Source: a virus. Taken from it: a stretch of 64,000 bases of DNA. Made by a program: the position numbers and the translations under genes. Of this stretch, positions 36,169 through 46,568 are shown piece by piece (the first letter of the stretch is position 1; every line of letters begins with the position of its first letter). The DNA is taken from positions 248,001 to 312,000 of the IMG/VR virus record IMGVR_UViG_3300032288_004964; one strand, given 5' to 3'. The notes beneath the pieces are model-generated. The model saw only the letters and a program-made list of their open reading frames with translations, ran no database searches and was not told where the DNA came from.

Positions 36169-36756
36169 ATGAAAAATAAATTAGAGCTTAGGATGATGGG
36201 TTTAGTCCCATATAATATCTCACCAATTCAACAAGCAATCCAATTTGGACATGCTGTTGTTGAATATGGTCAGAATGTAAAATCATATGATGTAATAAAT
36301 AATATTGAATTAAAAAAGTATAATGATTGGGCTGATAGTTGGAAAACATTTATTATACTAAATGGTGGTACATCTAACCACTCTATAAACAGATATCATC
36401 AATCAGATGAACCATTTGTTGGAACAATGGAATCAAATTTAGTTTTATTAGAACAAAATGATATTGAGTTGGCTACTTTTTATGAGCCAGATTTAAATGA
36501 TATGTTATCGGCTATTGTTTTTATTGTGGATGAAAGAGTATTTAATAGAAAAAAATATCCTGACTTTGAAGACTGGGTTATTGATAACTATGGTGATTTA
36601 ATTAGTAGTAGTGGTGATGTTTATCAAATTGCTAAAAGAATAAAAGAATCAACTTCAAAAGAGGATCAAAAAGTTTATCAATCTTGGACTAAATTAGTTG
36701 GTGGTGAAAAGAATATTTTCTTGAGAGATTTCTTAAAAAACTTTAGATTGGCATAA
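36169..36756 (+). CDS. Pth2-like (peptidyl-tRNA hydrolase fold) protein
   Basis: 195 codons. SPIQQAIQFGHAVVEYG (about residues 18-34), WKTFIILNGGTS and ATFYEPDLNDMLSAIVFIVD resemble the Pth2 pattern (Gln...GHA...L...F.EPDL...TAI). If active it would recycle peptidyl-tRNAs, consistent with the translation-centred gene content. The C-terminal 70 residues are an unrecognised addition. Family call by motif only. Confidence 0.6.
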   Translation: MKNKLELRMMGLVPYNISPIQQAIQFGHAVVEYGQNVKSYDVINNIELKKYNDWADSWKTFIILNGGTSNHSINRYHQSDEPFVGTMESNLVLLEQNDIELATFYEPDLNDMLSAIVFIVDERVFNRKKYPDFEDWVIDNYGDLISSSGDVYQIAKRIKESTSKEDQKVYQSWTKLVGGEKNIFLRDFLKNFRLA

Positions 36757-37133
36757 TGGGATATATAGCACCACATAAAGAAAATGTTAATTGGATTAAA
36801 ATAGATAATGACCCATTTGATGTTATTGATGTAACGGTTCAATTTTCTATTGGGTCACACACAACAACTTATATAAGTTTTGATTTAAATAAATATCCTA
36901 AATATTTAAATTATATTACTTCATTGTATGAGAATCATCAAAGATTTGAATTAAGTAGTAATAGATTTATAGCTCCTGGATCATATATTAAATCTATTGA
37001 TGTTGACTTTGATACAAAAATGAATGTAACTGTTAAATCAGATATTTTTAATGCTGTTGATACTCAACAAAGGCGGGATGAAATTATAGATGAGTTGTTA
37101 AATAATAAAACTTCTGAAAATAAAACAATATAA
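36756..37133 (+). CDS. Hypothetical protein
   Basis: 125 codons, start overlaps the previous stop by 1 nt. Beta-rich (VQFSIGSHTTTYISFDLNKY). No family recognised. Confidence 0.6.
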   Translation: MGYIAPHKENVNWIKIDNDPFDVIDVTVQFSIGSHTTTYISFDLNKYPKYLNYITSLYENHQRFELSSNRFIAPGSYIKSIDVDFDTKMNVTVKSDIFNAVDTQQRRDEIIDELLNNKTSENKTI

Positions 37134-37156
37134 AATAAATAAACCTAATTGTAACT

Positions 37157-39292
37157 ATGATAAATGAAAAATTAGATGGTAGTGAATACCTAAAAAATCT
37201 TCCTGATGTTAAAGCATCATTAGAAGATGATGAGGACGAAGATAAGTCTTTTAGTTCTAAAAAACCAGACAGTAAGTCTAAGACTCCCGTTTTAGATACT
37301 TATAGCCGTGATTTAACCAAAATGGCTGAAGAAGGAAAACTAGACCCTATTGTTGGTAGAGAAAAAGAAATTGAAAGAGTTTCTCAAATTCTTTCACGTA
37401 GAAAGAAAAACAACCCAATTTTAATTGGTGAACCAGGTGTTGGTAAATCTTCAATTGCTGAAGGATTAGCACTTCGTATTATCCAAAGAAAAGTAAGTAG
37501 AATTCTTTTTAACAAAAGAGTTGTAATGTTAGACTTGGCTTCAATGGTTGCTGGTACTAAATACCGTGGTCAATTTGAAGAAAGAGTTAAGGCTTTAATG
37601 GGAGAACTTGAAAAAGAACCAAATGTAATTCTTTTCATTGATGAGATTCATACTATGATTGGTGCTGGTGGAGCATCAGGATCATTAGATGCCTCTAATA
37701 TGTTCAAACCCGCTTTAGCAAGAGGTGAAATCCAAATCATTGGTGCTACTACTTTGGATGAATACCGTAAACACATTGAGAAAGATGGAGCTTTAGAAAG
37801 AAGATTTCAGAAAGTTATGGTTGAGCCAGCTTCTCCGGAAGAAACTTTACAAATCATTTCTAACATCAAAGACAAGTATGAGTCGCATCACAATGTTACT
37901 TATACTGAAGAAGCTATCAAAGCTTGTGTTGATTTAACTTCTCGTTATATGAATGATAGATTCCTTCCAGATAAAGCTATTGATGCTTTAGATGAGGCTG
38001 GGTCTCGTGTTCATATCTCAAACATTGTAGTTCCTAAAGAAATCACTGATATTGAAAAGAAAATTGTAGATATCAAGGATAAAAAGAATGAAGTAATTCG
38101 TTCTCAAAAGTATGAAGAAGCTGCTAAGTTAAGAGATGTTGAAAGACAATTAAATGAATCTTTAGAATCAGCTAGAAAAGCTTGGGAAGAAGACTCTTCT
38201 AAAAACAGACAAACTGTTACAGAAGATAATGTTGCTGAAGTTGTTTCAATGATGACTGGAATTCCTTTACAAAAAGTAACTCTTAATGAAACTAACAAGT
38301 TAGGTAAAATGCAAGAGTCTATTATTGGTAAGGTAATTGGTCAAGATGATGCTGTTAAAAAGATTGTTAAAGCAATTCAAAGAGGTCGTGTTGGTCTTAA
38401 AGATCCAAACAAACCAATTGGTTCATTTATGTTCTTAGGACCAACTGGTGTAGGTAAAACACAATTAGCTAAGGTATTGGCTAAGTATCTATTTGATTCA
38501 GAAGATTCTTTAATTAGAATTGATATGTCTGAATATATGGAGAAATTCGCAGTATCTCGTTTGATTGGAGCTCCTCCAGGATATGTTGGACATGATGAAG
38601 GTGGTCAATTAACTGAAAAAGTTAGACGCAAACCTTATTCAGTTGTTCTTCTTGATGAGATTGAGAAGGCTCATCCTGAAGTGTTCAACTTATTACTTCA
38701 AGTTTTAGATGATGGTCAATTAACTGATTCATTGGGTAGAAAAGTTAATTTCAAAAACACTATCATTATTATGACTTCTAATACAGGTTCACGTCAATTA
38801 AAAGACTTTGGAACTGGAGTTGGTTTCTCCACTAAGAACAGAGAAAGTAAAGGACAAGAAGAATCAAATGCTGTTATTGATAAGGAATTAAAAAAGAAAT
38901 TCGCACCAGAATTCTTAAACCGTATTGATGATGTGGTTATGTTTAACTCTCTTGTAAAAGAAGATATTAACAAGATTATCTCTATTGAGTTAGAAAAGTT
39001 AGTAGGCCGTGTCCAAGAAATGGAATACAACTTAGATATCACATCAGAAGCTGTTGATTATATTGCATCTGAAGGATTTGACCCAGAGTATGGAGCAAGA
39101 CCTTTGAAGAGAGCAATTCAAAGATTAGTTGAAGATGTTCTAACCGAAGAGATTATTCAAAGTAATCCGGATAAAGGATCTAAACTTTCTTTAAGTTATA
39201 ACAAAGAAGAAGAAAAGATGGTTGTTCAAATTACCCCACCTGAATCTAAAGTTGCTAAGAAAAGAGCACCTAAGAAAAAAGATGATAAGTAA
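37157..39292 (+). CDS. ClpC/ClpA-type AAA+ unfoldase
   Basis: 711 codons, two AAA+ modules. Module 1: GEPGVGKSS (Walker A, about residue 93), [16 protein letters not shown] (Walker B), [21 protein letters not shown] short UVR-like middle segment ([16 protein letters not shown]). Module 2: [43 protein letters not shown]. The usual Clp-N domain is missing; instead there is a 50-residue acidic N-terminus, which may bind a different adaptor. Lys-rich tail. Could partner host ClpP or act as a disaggregase. Higher GC and codon quality than its neighbours suggests relatively recent acquisition. Confidence 0.9.
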   Translation: MINEKLDGSEYLKNLPDVKASLEDDEDEDKSFSSKKPDSKSKTPVLDTYSRDLTKMAEEGKLDPIVGREKEIERVSQILSRRKKNNPILIGEPGVGKSSIAEGLALRIIQRKVSRILFNKRVVMLDLASMVAGTKYRGQFEERVKALMGELEKEPNVILFIDEIHTMIGAGGASGSLDASNMFKPALARGEIQIIGATTLDEYRKHIEKDGALERRFQKVMVEPASPEETLQIISNIKDKYESHHNVTYTEEAIKACVDLTSRYMNDRFLPDKAIDALDEAGSRVHISNIVVPKEITDIEKKIVDIKDKKNEVIRSQKYEEAAKLRDVERQLNESLESARKAWEEDSSKNRQTVTEDNVAEVVSMMTGIPLQKVTLNETNKLGKMQESIIGKVIGQDDAVKKIVKAIQRGRVGLKDPNKPIGSFMFLGPTGVGKTQLAKVLAKYLFDSEDSLIRIDMSEYMEKFAVSRLIGAPPGYVGHDEGGQLTEKVRRKPYSVVLLDEIEKAHPEVFNLLLQVLDDGQLTDSLGRKVNFKNTIIIMTSNTGSRQLKDFGTGVGFSTKNRESKGQEESNAVIDKELKKKFAPEFLNRIDDVVMFNSLVKEDINKIISIELEKLVGRVQEMEYNLDITSEAVDYIASEGFDPEYGARPLKRAIQRLVEDVLTEEIIQSNPDKGSKLSLSYNKEEEKMVVQITPPESKVAKKRAPKKKDDK

Positions 39293-39299
39293 TCAAATC

Positions 39300-39340
39300 A
39301 ATGTGAAAAGAGAAAGTTTATACTTTCTCTTTTTTATTTT
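39300..39340 (+). terminator. Intrinsic terminator before the glycan island
   Basis: AAAAGAGAAAGT - TTAT - ACTTTCTCTTTT. Confidence 0.75.
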
Positions 39341-39388
39341 TAAACTATTAGTATTGTATAAACTATAAGATAAAAAGTATTTTATTAA

Positions 39389-40090
39389 ATGATACATATA
39401 CTATGGTGCACTCTAAGACCAGCACAATTCAAATTCGCTCATTCTGAGTGGATTAAAAGAGCTGACAATCCTCAAAATATTCAAACTTATGTAGCTGTTA
39501 ATTGGCAACAACAAGCAGATGAATTAAGAGAATATTTAAAATCAAATTTCTTAATAACACTTAATACAAATAAGATTGGAGTTTGTTATCCATCTTACCA
39601 ACTAAGTTCTAATTTAGGTATTAAAATGGGTCAATGTAAAGATGATGATATTGTTGTTTTTGCTTCTGATGATTTTATGACTCCTCAAGGTTGGGACACT
39701 TATCTAATTAATAAGATAAATGGTAAAGGAGATGTTGGTTTAATGGTTAGAGATGGTTATCAACTTCCAGATTCTTCTAATATGTTATATCCTGCTATTA
39801 CAATTCCTATTATGACTTATGGTTGTTTGAAGAAATTGAATATGACTATTTATCATCCTGCTTATAATCATATGTTTTCAGATTGTGAGTTATATAATAA
39901 TTTAAAAGACTTAGGATTATTATATGATGATAGAAAAAATGATACTACAGTTTTTGAGCACTTACATCATGCTGCTGGTAAAAGAAATGCTGATGGTGCG
40001 GATCAAGCTTATAATGCTAAATGGAAAGATGATGAAATAACTTGGAATAAAAGAAAGTTATTACCATTAGAAGAAAGAATTAAAGTATGA
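39389..40090 (+). CDS. Glycosyltransferase-like (GT-A) protein
   Basis: 233 codons. Nucleotide-sugar GT-A pattern: ILWCTLRPAQF start, DDIVVFASDDFMTP (DXD-like, about residue 88) and HHAAGKRNADGADQ. First gene of an all-plus, tightly overlapping 19-gene glycan island. The following gene starts inside its stop (ATGA). Confidence 0.65.
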   Translation: MIHILWCTLRPAQFKFAHSEWIKRADNPQNIQTYVAVNWQQQADELREYLKSNFLITLNTNKIGVCYPSYQLSSNLGIKMGQCKDDDIVVFASDDFMTPQGWDTYLINKINGKGDVGLMVRDGYQLPDSSNMLYPAITIPIMTYGCLKKLNMTIYHPAYNHMFSDCELYNNLKDLGLLYDDRKNDTTVFEHLHHAAGKRNADGADQAYNAKWKDDEITWNKRKLLPLEERIKV

Positions 40091-40914
40091 GAAAAAAGAT
40101 AAAAATTAACTTTACTGATTTTTGGGGAGGTTTTGATAAAACAAATAACTATTTCTATAACTTATTGAAAGATGAGTTTGATATTGAGATATCAAATAAT
40201 CCAGAATATTTATTCTTTTCTTTGTTTGGAAATCAACATCAACAATTTAAATGTAAAAAGATATTTTACACAGGTGAAAATGTTGCTCCACCATTACAAT
40301 ATTGTGATTGGTCATTTTCATTTGACTATTTAGATGATGAAAGGAATTACAGATTACCACATTATTTATTATATGATGGTTACTATGAATTACAAAGAGA
40401 AAAGATAATAGATGAATCTTTTGCTAAAAGAAAGTTCTGCAATTTTGTAGCATCTAATGGTAATTGTAATGATAGAAATCGGTTTTTTACAGAGCTATCA
40501 AAATATAAAAAAGTAGATTCTGGTGGTAGATTTATGAATAACATAGGTCAACCTGTTTCTGATAAAAGAAAATTTCAGTCTGAGTATAAATTTTCAATTG
40601 CTTTTGAAAATAATGCTTATAGACCTCAACAACCTGGTTATACAACTGAAAAGATTATGGAACCAATGACTGTGAATTCTATTCCTTTGTATTGGGGTAA
40701 TCCTTTAATCAATAAAGAATTTAATACTAAATCATTTGTTAACTTTTATGACTTTAATTCTGAAAAAGATATGATTGATTACATAGTAGAGTTAGACAAA
40801 GATGATACTAAATACTTAGAAGTATTAAAACAACCCTGGTTTGAGGAGTATAATATACCAGATAATAATAAGATTGAGAATATAAAATCATTCTTATATA
40901 AAATATTTAATTAA
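40087..40914 (+). CDS. GT10-family (alpha-1,3-fucosyltransferase-like) glycosyltransferase
   Basis: 275 codons. FSIAFENN and YTTEKIMEPMTVNSIPLYWG with NP (about residues 177-218) is the donor-binding signature of family 10 fucosyltransferases. Cytosolic, no anchor. It implies GDP-fucose or a related donor. Confidence 0.85.
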   Translation: MRKKIKINFTDFWGGFDKTNNYFYNLLKDEFDIEISNNPEYLFFSLFGNQHQQFKCKKIFYTGENVAPPLQYCDWSFSFDYLDDERNYRLPHYLLYDGYYELQREKIIDESFAKRKFCNFVASNGNCNDRNRFFTELSKYKKVDSGGRFMNNIGQPVSDKRKFQSEYKFSIAFENNAYRPQQPGYTTEKIMEPMTVNSIPLYWGNPLINKEFNTKSFVNFYDFNSEKDMIDYIVELDKDDTKYLEVLKQPWFEEYNIPDNNKIENIKSFLYKIFN

Positions 40915-40915
40915 T

Positions 40916-41707
40916 ATGGGTAAAAAATGTGCTTTAGTTTTAATAACTGGTGATAGAGTTGATTACATAGACAGTTCTATTAAATCTTGTCTTAATCTTA
41001 TCAATAAGTATAATAGTGAGATTGAAACTGATATATACTTGGTGTCATTTAATGATGTTAAATTAGTATCAAATAATAACATTAAAACTTTATCTTTTAA
41101 TAGACCATCTATAGATTCTGATATTGTTTTAAATTTCCCAAGAAGTGTTCAACAAGTAAATAACTATTCAAATGATATTGAGTTGACTAAAAGAATATCA
41201 TTAGGTCATTTAATTCTATTTGGTCTTGTTCCTGATACAATTTTTAAAAATAAAGACATATTTAGTCAATATGATTATATTTTAAAGTCTAGAGCTGATT
41301 TAGTTTTTGATTTTAATGAAAATGATATATCTAAATTTAATTCAATCAATCAACTATTAACATTTGAATGTTTTTGGGGAGGTTGTAGATATAATCCAAA
41401 CTTTACTAATGACCATTTTGTTTTTGGTGAAAGTTCTGATGTATTAAAATTAATATCATTTCCTATTAGTGAGTGTATTATTAATAAATTCTGGAATCCT
41501 GAGCAATATATGACATATCTTTTCACAAAATCTAATAAAAGTAAAGTTCAAATGAGCACCGATAAATATTATCTTTTATCTAAAGATAGAGATAGTAGAA
41601 AGTGGATTGGATTTCCTTTAGAAAAAATAAATAAAAATGATATTATATTTTTAGAAAATATGAATATAGATATCACAAAAATTAAATTTACAAATGAATA
41701 TGAATGA
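40916..41707 (+). CDS. Glycosyltransferase-like protein (WavE-like)
   Basis: 263 codons. CALVLITGDRVDYIDSSIKS start and YDYILKSRADLVFDFNEND / TFECFWGGCRYNPNFTNDHF are typical of LPS-type transferases related to WavE. Overlaps the next gene by 14 nt. Confidence 0.6.
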   Translation: MGKKCALVLITGDRVDYIDSSIKSCLNLINKYNSEIETDIYLVSFNDVKLVSNNNIKTLSFNRPSIDSDIVLNFPRSVQQVNNYSNDIELTKRISLGHLILFGLVPDTIFKNKDIFSQYDYILKSRADLVFDFNENDISKFNSINQLLTFECFWGGCRYNPNFTNDHFVFGESSDVLKLISFPISECIINKFWNPEQYMTYLFTKSNKSKVQMSTDKYYLLSKDRDSRKWIGFPLEKINKNDIIFLENMNIDITKIKFTNEYE

Positions 41708-42335
41708 AAAATTAGAAAGAGTTGAAAAAAAATATAATCAGTTATGTTTAACAAGATCAGATATCAATGAACATTTACCTACATTATTTAAATATGCTAA
41801 GGAATGCGAAAGTATTTTAGAAACCGGTGTTAGGGGAGTTGTATCTTCTTGGGCACTATCATATGGTTTACTTTGTAATAATTCTGAAAATAAAAGAATA
41901 TTATTTAATGATATATCTGAATGTAATATTGGTGAAATCTTAGATTGTTTAAAAGACTTAAATGTTAATACATCTTTTGAGTGGATTAACAATCTAAACC
42001 TTAATCTAAATGAAAGATTTGATATGGTATTTATAGATACATGGCATATCTATGGTCAGTTAAAAAGAGAGTTAAATAAATTTGCTCCTATTACAAATAA
42101 ATATATCATAATGCATGATACTACGGTTGATGAGATTTATGGCGAAACTATAAGATGGATGGGTGGTGAAGGAGTAGCAACTCAACAGTCGCTATCAACT
42201 GGAATTCCTGTTGATGAAATATTAAAAGGATTAGGACCAGCTATCCATGAATTTTTAAATACTAATACTGATTGGGTATTAAAAGAGAAATTCACTAATA
42301 ATAATGGATTAACAATTTTAGAAAAAATATCTTAA
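41694..42335 (+). CDS. SAM-dependent methyltransferase-like protein
   Basis: 213 codons (a start two codons later is equally possible). ILETGVRGVVSSWAL (SAM loop), FDMVFIDTWHIYGQLKREL and KYIIMHDTTVDEIYG match the class I methyltransferase/cephalosporin-hydroxylase-type fold found in glycan clusters. Confidence 0.65.
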   Translation: MNMNEKLERVEKKYNQLCLTRSDINEHLPTLFKYAKECESILETGVRGVVSSWALSYGLLCNNSENKRILFNDISECNIGEILDCLKDLNVNTSFEWINNLNLNLNERFDMVFIDTWHIYGQLKRELNKFAPITNKYIIMHDTTVDEIYGETIRWMGGEGVATQQSLSTGIPVDEILKGLGPAIHEFLNTNTDWVLKEKFTNNNGLTILEKIS

Positions 42336-42338
42336 CTA

Positions 42339-43064
42339 GTGAAGAATATAATAGCATATAGTTTGTGGGGAGATAAACCTATTTACTGGATAGGAGCAAT
42401 TGCTAATATAAATTTAGCAAAGCAATATTTTCCAAATTTTATCTGTAGATTTTATATAGATGAAAATTGCGATTCAAAATTAATTGAAACTATAAAAGGA
42501 GATAATGTTGAAGTTGTTCTTGTTGGTAAAGAAAAAGAATACCAAGGAATGTATTGGAGGTTTGAGGCATCTCAAGATAATGATGTTAATGTGTTTTTAT
42601 CTAGAGACTGTGATTCTAGACTCTCTGAGAGAGAAAGTAAAGCAGTTAGTGAGTGGATTTTATCAAATAAAGATTTTCATATAATGAGGGATCATCCATA
42701 TCATACAGTTCCAATTTTAGGAGGAATGTGGGGATCTAAAAATGGATTAATGCGAAAAATTAACTTATTACAACTAATAGAAGATTGGAGAATAAAAAGA
42801 AATCAAGATATTGTAAGGATATCGGGTCATAGACAACATTCTATTAATGCTTATGGTGATGACCAAGACTTTTTAAGACAAGTTGTTTATCCATTAGTAA
42901 AAGATAATACCATAGAACATTCTGAATTTAATTTAAGATTTGGTGGTGAAATAAAAAATTTTCCATCTATTAGACAAAATTATGAGTTTGTTGGTGATGT
43001 TTTTGATGAAAATGATGTAAGACATCCAGAATATTGGAAAATAATAAAAAATGTAATAGGATAA
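42339..43064 (+). CDS. Glycosyltransferase-like protein (GTG start)
   Basis: 241 codons from a GTG at 42339. YFPNFICRFYIDENCD, MYWRFEASQDNDVNVFLSRD followed by CDSR (DXD-like) and HIMRDHPYHTVPILGGMWG are characteristic of a transferase family seen in phage and capsule loci. Donor unknown. Confidence 0.65.
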   Translation: MKNIIAYSLWGDKPIYWIGAIANINLAKQYFPNFICRFYIDENCDSKLIETIKGDNVEVVLVGKEKEYQGMYWRFEASQDNDVNVFLSRDCDSRLSERESKAVSEWILSNKDFHIMRDHPYHTVPILGGMWGSKNGLMRKINLLQLIEDWRIKRNQDIVRISGHRQHSINAYGDDQDFLRQVVYPLVKDNTIEHSEFNLRFGGEIKNFPSIRQNYEFVGDVFDENDVRHPEYWKIIKNVIG

Positions 43065-43065
43065 A

Positions 43066-43935
43066 ATGAAAATAGTTATTATACAGGAAGCTGGTAGACA
43101 TGAAAAAAATAAAAACTTTAGAGAATCTCTAAATCTACACAGAGCTTTATCCAAAATTGAAGGAGTTGAATCTAAAGTTTGGGGTCTAAATTATCCAGAT
43201 TATTTAATTCCATTTTCTGAAATAGAAAGTTGGGCTGATGTTATATTTATAATTGAGAATTATACATCTGGTTGGTTACCTATTAATGAAATTTCAAATA
43301 GTAAAAAATTAAAAATATTTTGGAGTATAGATAGTCATTGTGTATTAGAACAACACAAAACTCTTTGTAAAATTTTAAATATTGATATATTGTTAAACTC
43401 AACAGAATCATATATACCAAACTTTAATGGTTTGGTTAAAAAATCATATTGGTTTCCTAATTCCTATCCTGATGAGTTAATGTTTCCAAAACAAATAGAA
43501 AAAAATATAGATATTGGATTTTGTGGCAATGTTTTAAATAGAGGTCAGGTAATTAACTCACTTGATAAATATGGTATAAAAAAGGACATTTTTGTTATTG
43601 GTGATGATATGGTAAATGCAATAAACACATATAAAATACACCTAAATTGTAACATATCAAATGATATTAATTATAGAACATTTGAAACAACAGGATGTGG
43701 AACTTTCTTACTTACCAATTATACTCCCGGTCTTGAAAAACTATTTGATATTGGAAAAGAAATTGTTGTTTACAATGATTTAAATGATTTAGATAATAAA
43801 GTAAAATATTATTTAGAGAATGAAGAAGAAAGAGAAGGAATAGCAAAAGCTGGATATGAAAGATCAAAAAAAGATCATACTTACTACGAACGTGCTAAAA
43901 CATTATTAGATATTATAAATAATAATAAAATATGA
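43066..43935 (+). CDS. Group 1 (GT-B) glycosyltransferase, CgeB-like
   Basis: 289 codons. The C-terminal half has IGFCGNVLNRGQVINSL, YRTFETTGCGTFLLTNYTPG-LEKLFDIGKEIVVY and a YERSKKDHTYYERAKTLLD tail, as in CgeB-type GT-B enzymes. ATGA overlap with the next gene. Confidence 0.75.
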   Translation: MKIVIIQEAGRHEKNKNFRESLNLHRALSKIEGVESKVWGLNYPDYLIPFSEIESWADVIFIIENYTSGWLPINEISNSKKLKIFWSIDSHCVLEQHKTLCKILNIDILLNSTESYIPNFNGLVKKSYWFPNSYPDELMFPKQIEKNIDIGFCGNVLNRGQVINSLDKYGIKKDIFVIGDDMVNAINTYKIHLNCNISNDINYRTFETTGCGTFLLTNYTPGLEKLFDIGKEIVVYNDLNDLDNKVKYYLENEEEREGIAKAGYERSKKDHTYYERAKTLLDIINNNKI

Positions 43936-45788
43936 AAGTTTTATTTTTTTTCACATCACATCGTCAATCATTTGAATTCTACTATCAATCTAAAATAATA
44001 AATAATTATAAATTATTTAAACCAGATATTTTAGTTTATAATAACAATATTGAAATAGAATATAAGGATTTAGTAAATAAATTCTATCTAAATAATAATA
44101 TTAAATTAGAGATTTATCAAGATTCTGAAAATACTGGTTATGTCACTGGTTTATTTACTGGATTAGTTAAATGCTTTGATAAGTTTGCTAATTATGATTA
44201 TGTGGTGCATCTACATCCTGACGTTTTTTTAATAAATGAGAATAAAATATTTGAAATTTTAAAACAAAATTTGTTTAGTGATGTTGAAATGTTAATTTCA
44301 AAATTTCCAGAAGAATATCCACAAAAATCTTTTTATACTGACTTTTTTATATTTAAGCCTAAGAAAAACTTTTTTATAAATTATAACAAATATAGTCATA
44401 TTGGAGCTGCGGAGCAAATTCTATTTAATTTATGTAAGAGAGAAAATATTACTTTTTTTGAAAGATATAAAGATTCAAATGATTTTAATATTCTTCAAAG
44501 AAGAATTGATAGATTTAATATTTTACACACTCATGATTTAAGAATTTTTCAAAATAACTTGATTCATTGGGATAGAAGTATCAATGATTTAGACTCTATA
44601 GTAAAAAAATTAATCTTTTTAACAAAAGATGAGAATGGAAGAGAGATTGGTATTTACAATTTAAAAGATGTTAAAGTAACTGGTCATAATTTATTCTATC
44701 CAAATGTTTTACTTTATTCGCAAAATAAATTATATAATCCAATCAAAGAACAAACCATGTCTCTAAAATTGGCTGATGTCAATAATGTGTTTGATTACAA
44801 ATATGAAAATGTATTAAATACCGAATATAATCCTGTTTTTTATTTTATTTATAACACTGATAACTATTATCACTTTGTTTATGATACTTTACCATATCTT
44901 ATATCATTTCTTGACATAAGAAGTCAAATTCCAAATATAAAAATTCTTATGAATTATTCAAATCCAACCATGAGTGATTTTTATAAATTTGTTTCCGAGT
45001 TTTTAGATTTACTAGATATTAAAGAAAGTGATATTTTAATAGTTGATAAAAATACTGAGTATAAAAATGTTTTCATATCATCATCTTACACACATGGACA
45101 TGATTCAAATTTACCACCAAGAAAAGAAATATACTCTTTTTATAAAAATATAGTTGATATAGTTAAAAGTAAATATAAATTAGATACACCTAAGAAGATT
45201 TATATTTCTAGAAGAACTTGGTTACATAATAATTTCTCCAATATAGGGACAAATTATACAACTAGAAGAAAACTAAACAATGAAGATGAATTAGTTGACT
45301 TATTAATTAAAAATGGATATGAGGAAATATTTACTGAGAATCTATCAACAATTGAAAAGATTATTACTTTTGCTAATGCTGATGTTATTGTTGGTGCTAT
45401 AGGAGGTGGTATATCAAATGTTTTATTTTCTAAAAAAGAAGCTAAATTAGTAGCTCTTATTTCACCTACCTTTTTAGATATTAATAATAGATTCAGATAT
45501 AGTTTAGATTGTGTTAATACTATTTATTTTAATAAATCATCACATGTTGAAACTGAATATTGGAAAAAATATATGAGAATTAAATCTAATGATATAATTG
45601 GTGAAATAGAAGAAGTTAAAGAAAGGACATTAATAATATCCTATACTGATGAGATGGTAGCTGGGTGGAATAGTAAAATAGAATTTAAAAAAATAGAAAT
45701 AGAAAAGTCTAATTGTAAAGCTTTAGATAACGGATTAAATTCTGCTTGGATAATTGACATAGAAGATTTGAAAAAATATATAAATTAA
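43932..45788 (+). CDS. Two-domain glycosyltransferase with GT61 module
   Basis: 618 codons. The N-terminal half (to about 230) looks like a GT-A-type domain (YDYVVHLHPDVFLIN). The C-terminal half is GT61/DUF563-like: NYYHFVYDTLPYL, KKIYISRRTWLHNNFSNIG, and VIVGAIGGGISNVLFSKKEA. A fusion that could add two successive sugars. Confidence 0.75.
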   Translation: MKVLFFFTSHRQSFEFYYQSKIINNYKLFKPDILVYNNNIEIEYKDLVNKFYLNNNIKLEIYQDSENTGYVTGLFTGLVKCFDKFANYDYVVHLHPDVFLINENKIFEILKQNLFSDVEMLISKFPEEYPQKSFYTDFFIFKPKKNFFINYNKYSHIGAAEQILFNLCKRENITFFERYKDSNDFNILQRRIDRFNILHTHDLRIFQNNLIHWDRSINDLDSIVKKLIFLTKDENGREIGIYNLKDVKVTGHNLFYPNVLLYSQNKLYNPIKEQTMSLKLADVNNVFDYKYENVLNTEYNPVFYFIYNTDNYYHFVYDTLPYLISFLDIRSQIPNIKILMNYSNPTMSDFYKFVSEFLDLLDIKESDILIVDKNTEYKNVFISSSYTHGHDSNLPPRKEIYSFYKNIVDIVKSKYKLDTPKKIYISRRTWLHNNFSNIGTNYTTRRKLNNEDELVDLLIKNGYEEIFTENLSTIEKIITFANADVIVGAIGGGISNVLFSKKEAKLVALISPTFLDINNRFRYSLDCVNTIYFNKSSHVETEYWKKYMRIKSNDIIGEIEEVKERTLIISYTDEMVAGWNSKIEFKKIEIEKSNCKALDNGLNSAWIIDIEDLKKYIN

Positions 45789-46567
45789 TGGAAAATGGAT
45801 TATTATACTTTCATCAGGGATATTCTGATATAATTAATTGTTTATCTCTCGTAAATTATTATGCTGAAAAATATACTTCATTAAAAGTTTTAATGAGAGA
45901 TGATTTTAGAGAAACTTTTGATTTTTATATAAAAGGCTTAAACAATGTAGAAGGTTTGTATCTTCCAAAATCACAATTAGATAGGAATAATTTTTCATCT
46001 ATTTCTAATTTATCAATAGACCATGATATTTTATTTCATGGGTATAGTGACTTTTATAGAAGAGATAAATTCAGAGGTTCATTTCATAGTAATATTTTTA
46101 ATGTTAAAGGATTCTATACAATATATGGCATAGACTATATAAATAAAATAAACTATTTTTCATTTGAAAGAAATTTAGAATCAGAGGATGAGTTTTATAA
46201 AAAAATTATTGGAGAAGAAAAGGATTATATAGTTTATCATGAAAATGATGACAATAAAGTAAATATAGATAAAATTAATTATAAGTGTGTAGATTTAAAT
46301 GGCATTTCTAATAATATATTTGAAACTATTAAAGTTCTAGAGATGTCTAAAGAAATACACATAGTTGATTCAATTTGGGCAGCATTTTGTTATTTACTTG
46401 ATTGTAAATATCAAATTTTTCAAAATAAAAAAATATACTTATATCCATTTTATAATAGAAGCGGGTCTTGTTTAGCGGGACCTGATTGTGAAAGATTTAC
46501 TAATAGTAAATATTCGCAAAGTTTAGATCCTATTCATCCAGAAAATTGGACAATAATAAAGTATTAA
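45788..46567 (+). CDS. Putative glycosyltransferase, GT9-like
   Basis: 259 codons. GYSDIINCLSLVNYYAEKY at the N-terminus and VLEMSKEIHIVDSIWAAFCY near 195 resemble the heptosyltransferase-like fold (GT9). Start overlaps the previous stop by 1 nt. Moderate confidence only. Confidence 0.55.
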   Translation: MENGLLYFHQGYSDIINCLSLVNYYAEKYTSLKVLMRDDFRETFDFYIKGLNNVEGLYLPKSQLDRNNFSSISNLSIDHDILFHGYSDFYRRDKFRGSFHSNIFNVKGFYTIYGIDYINKINYFSFERNLESEDEFYKKIIGEEKDYIVYHENDDNKVNIDKINYKCVDLNGISNNIFETIKVLEMSKEIHIVDSIWAAFCYLLDCKYQIFQNKKIYLYPFYNRSGSCLAGPDCERFTNSKYSQSLDPIHPENWTIIKY

Positions 46568-46568
46568 T

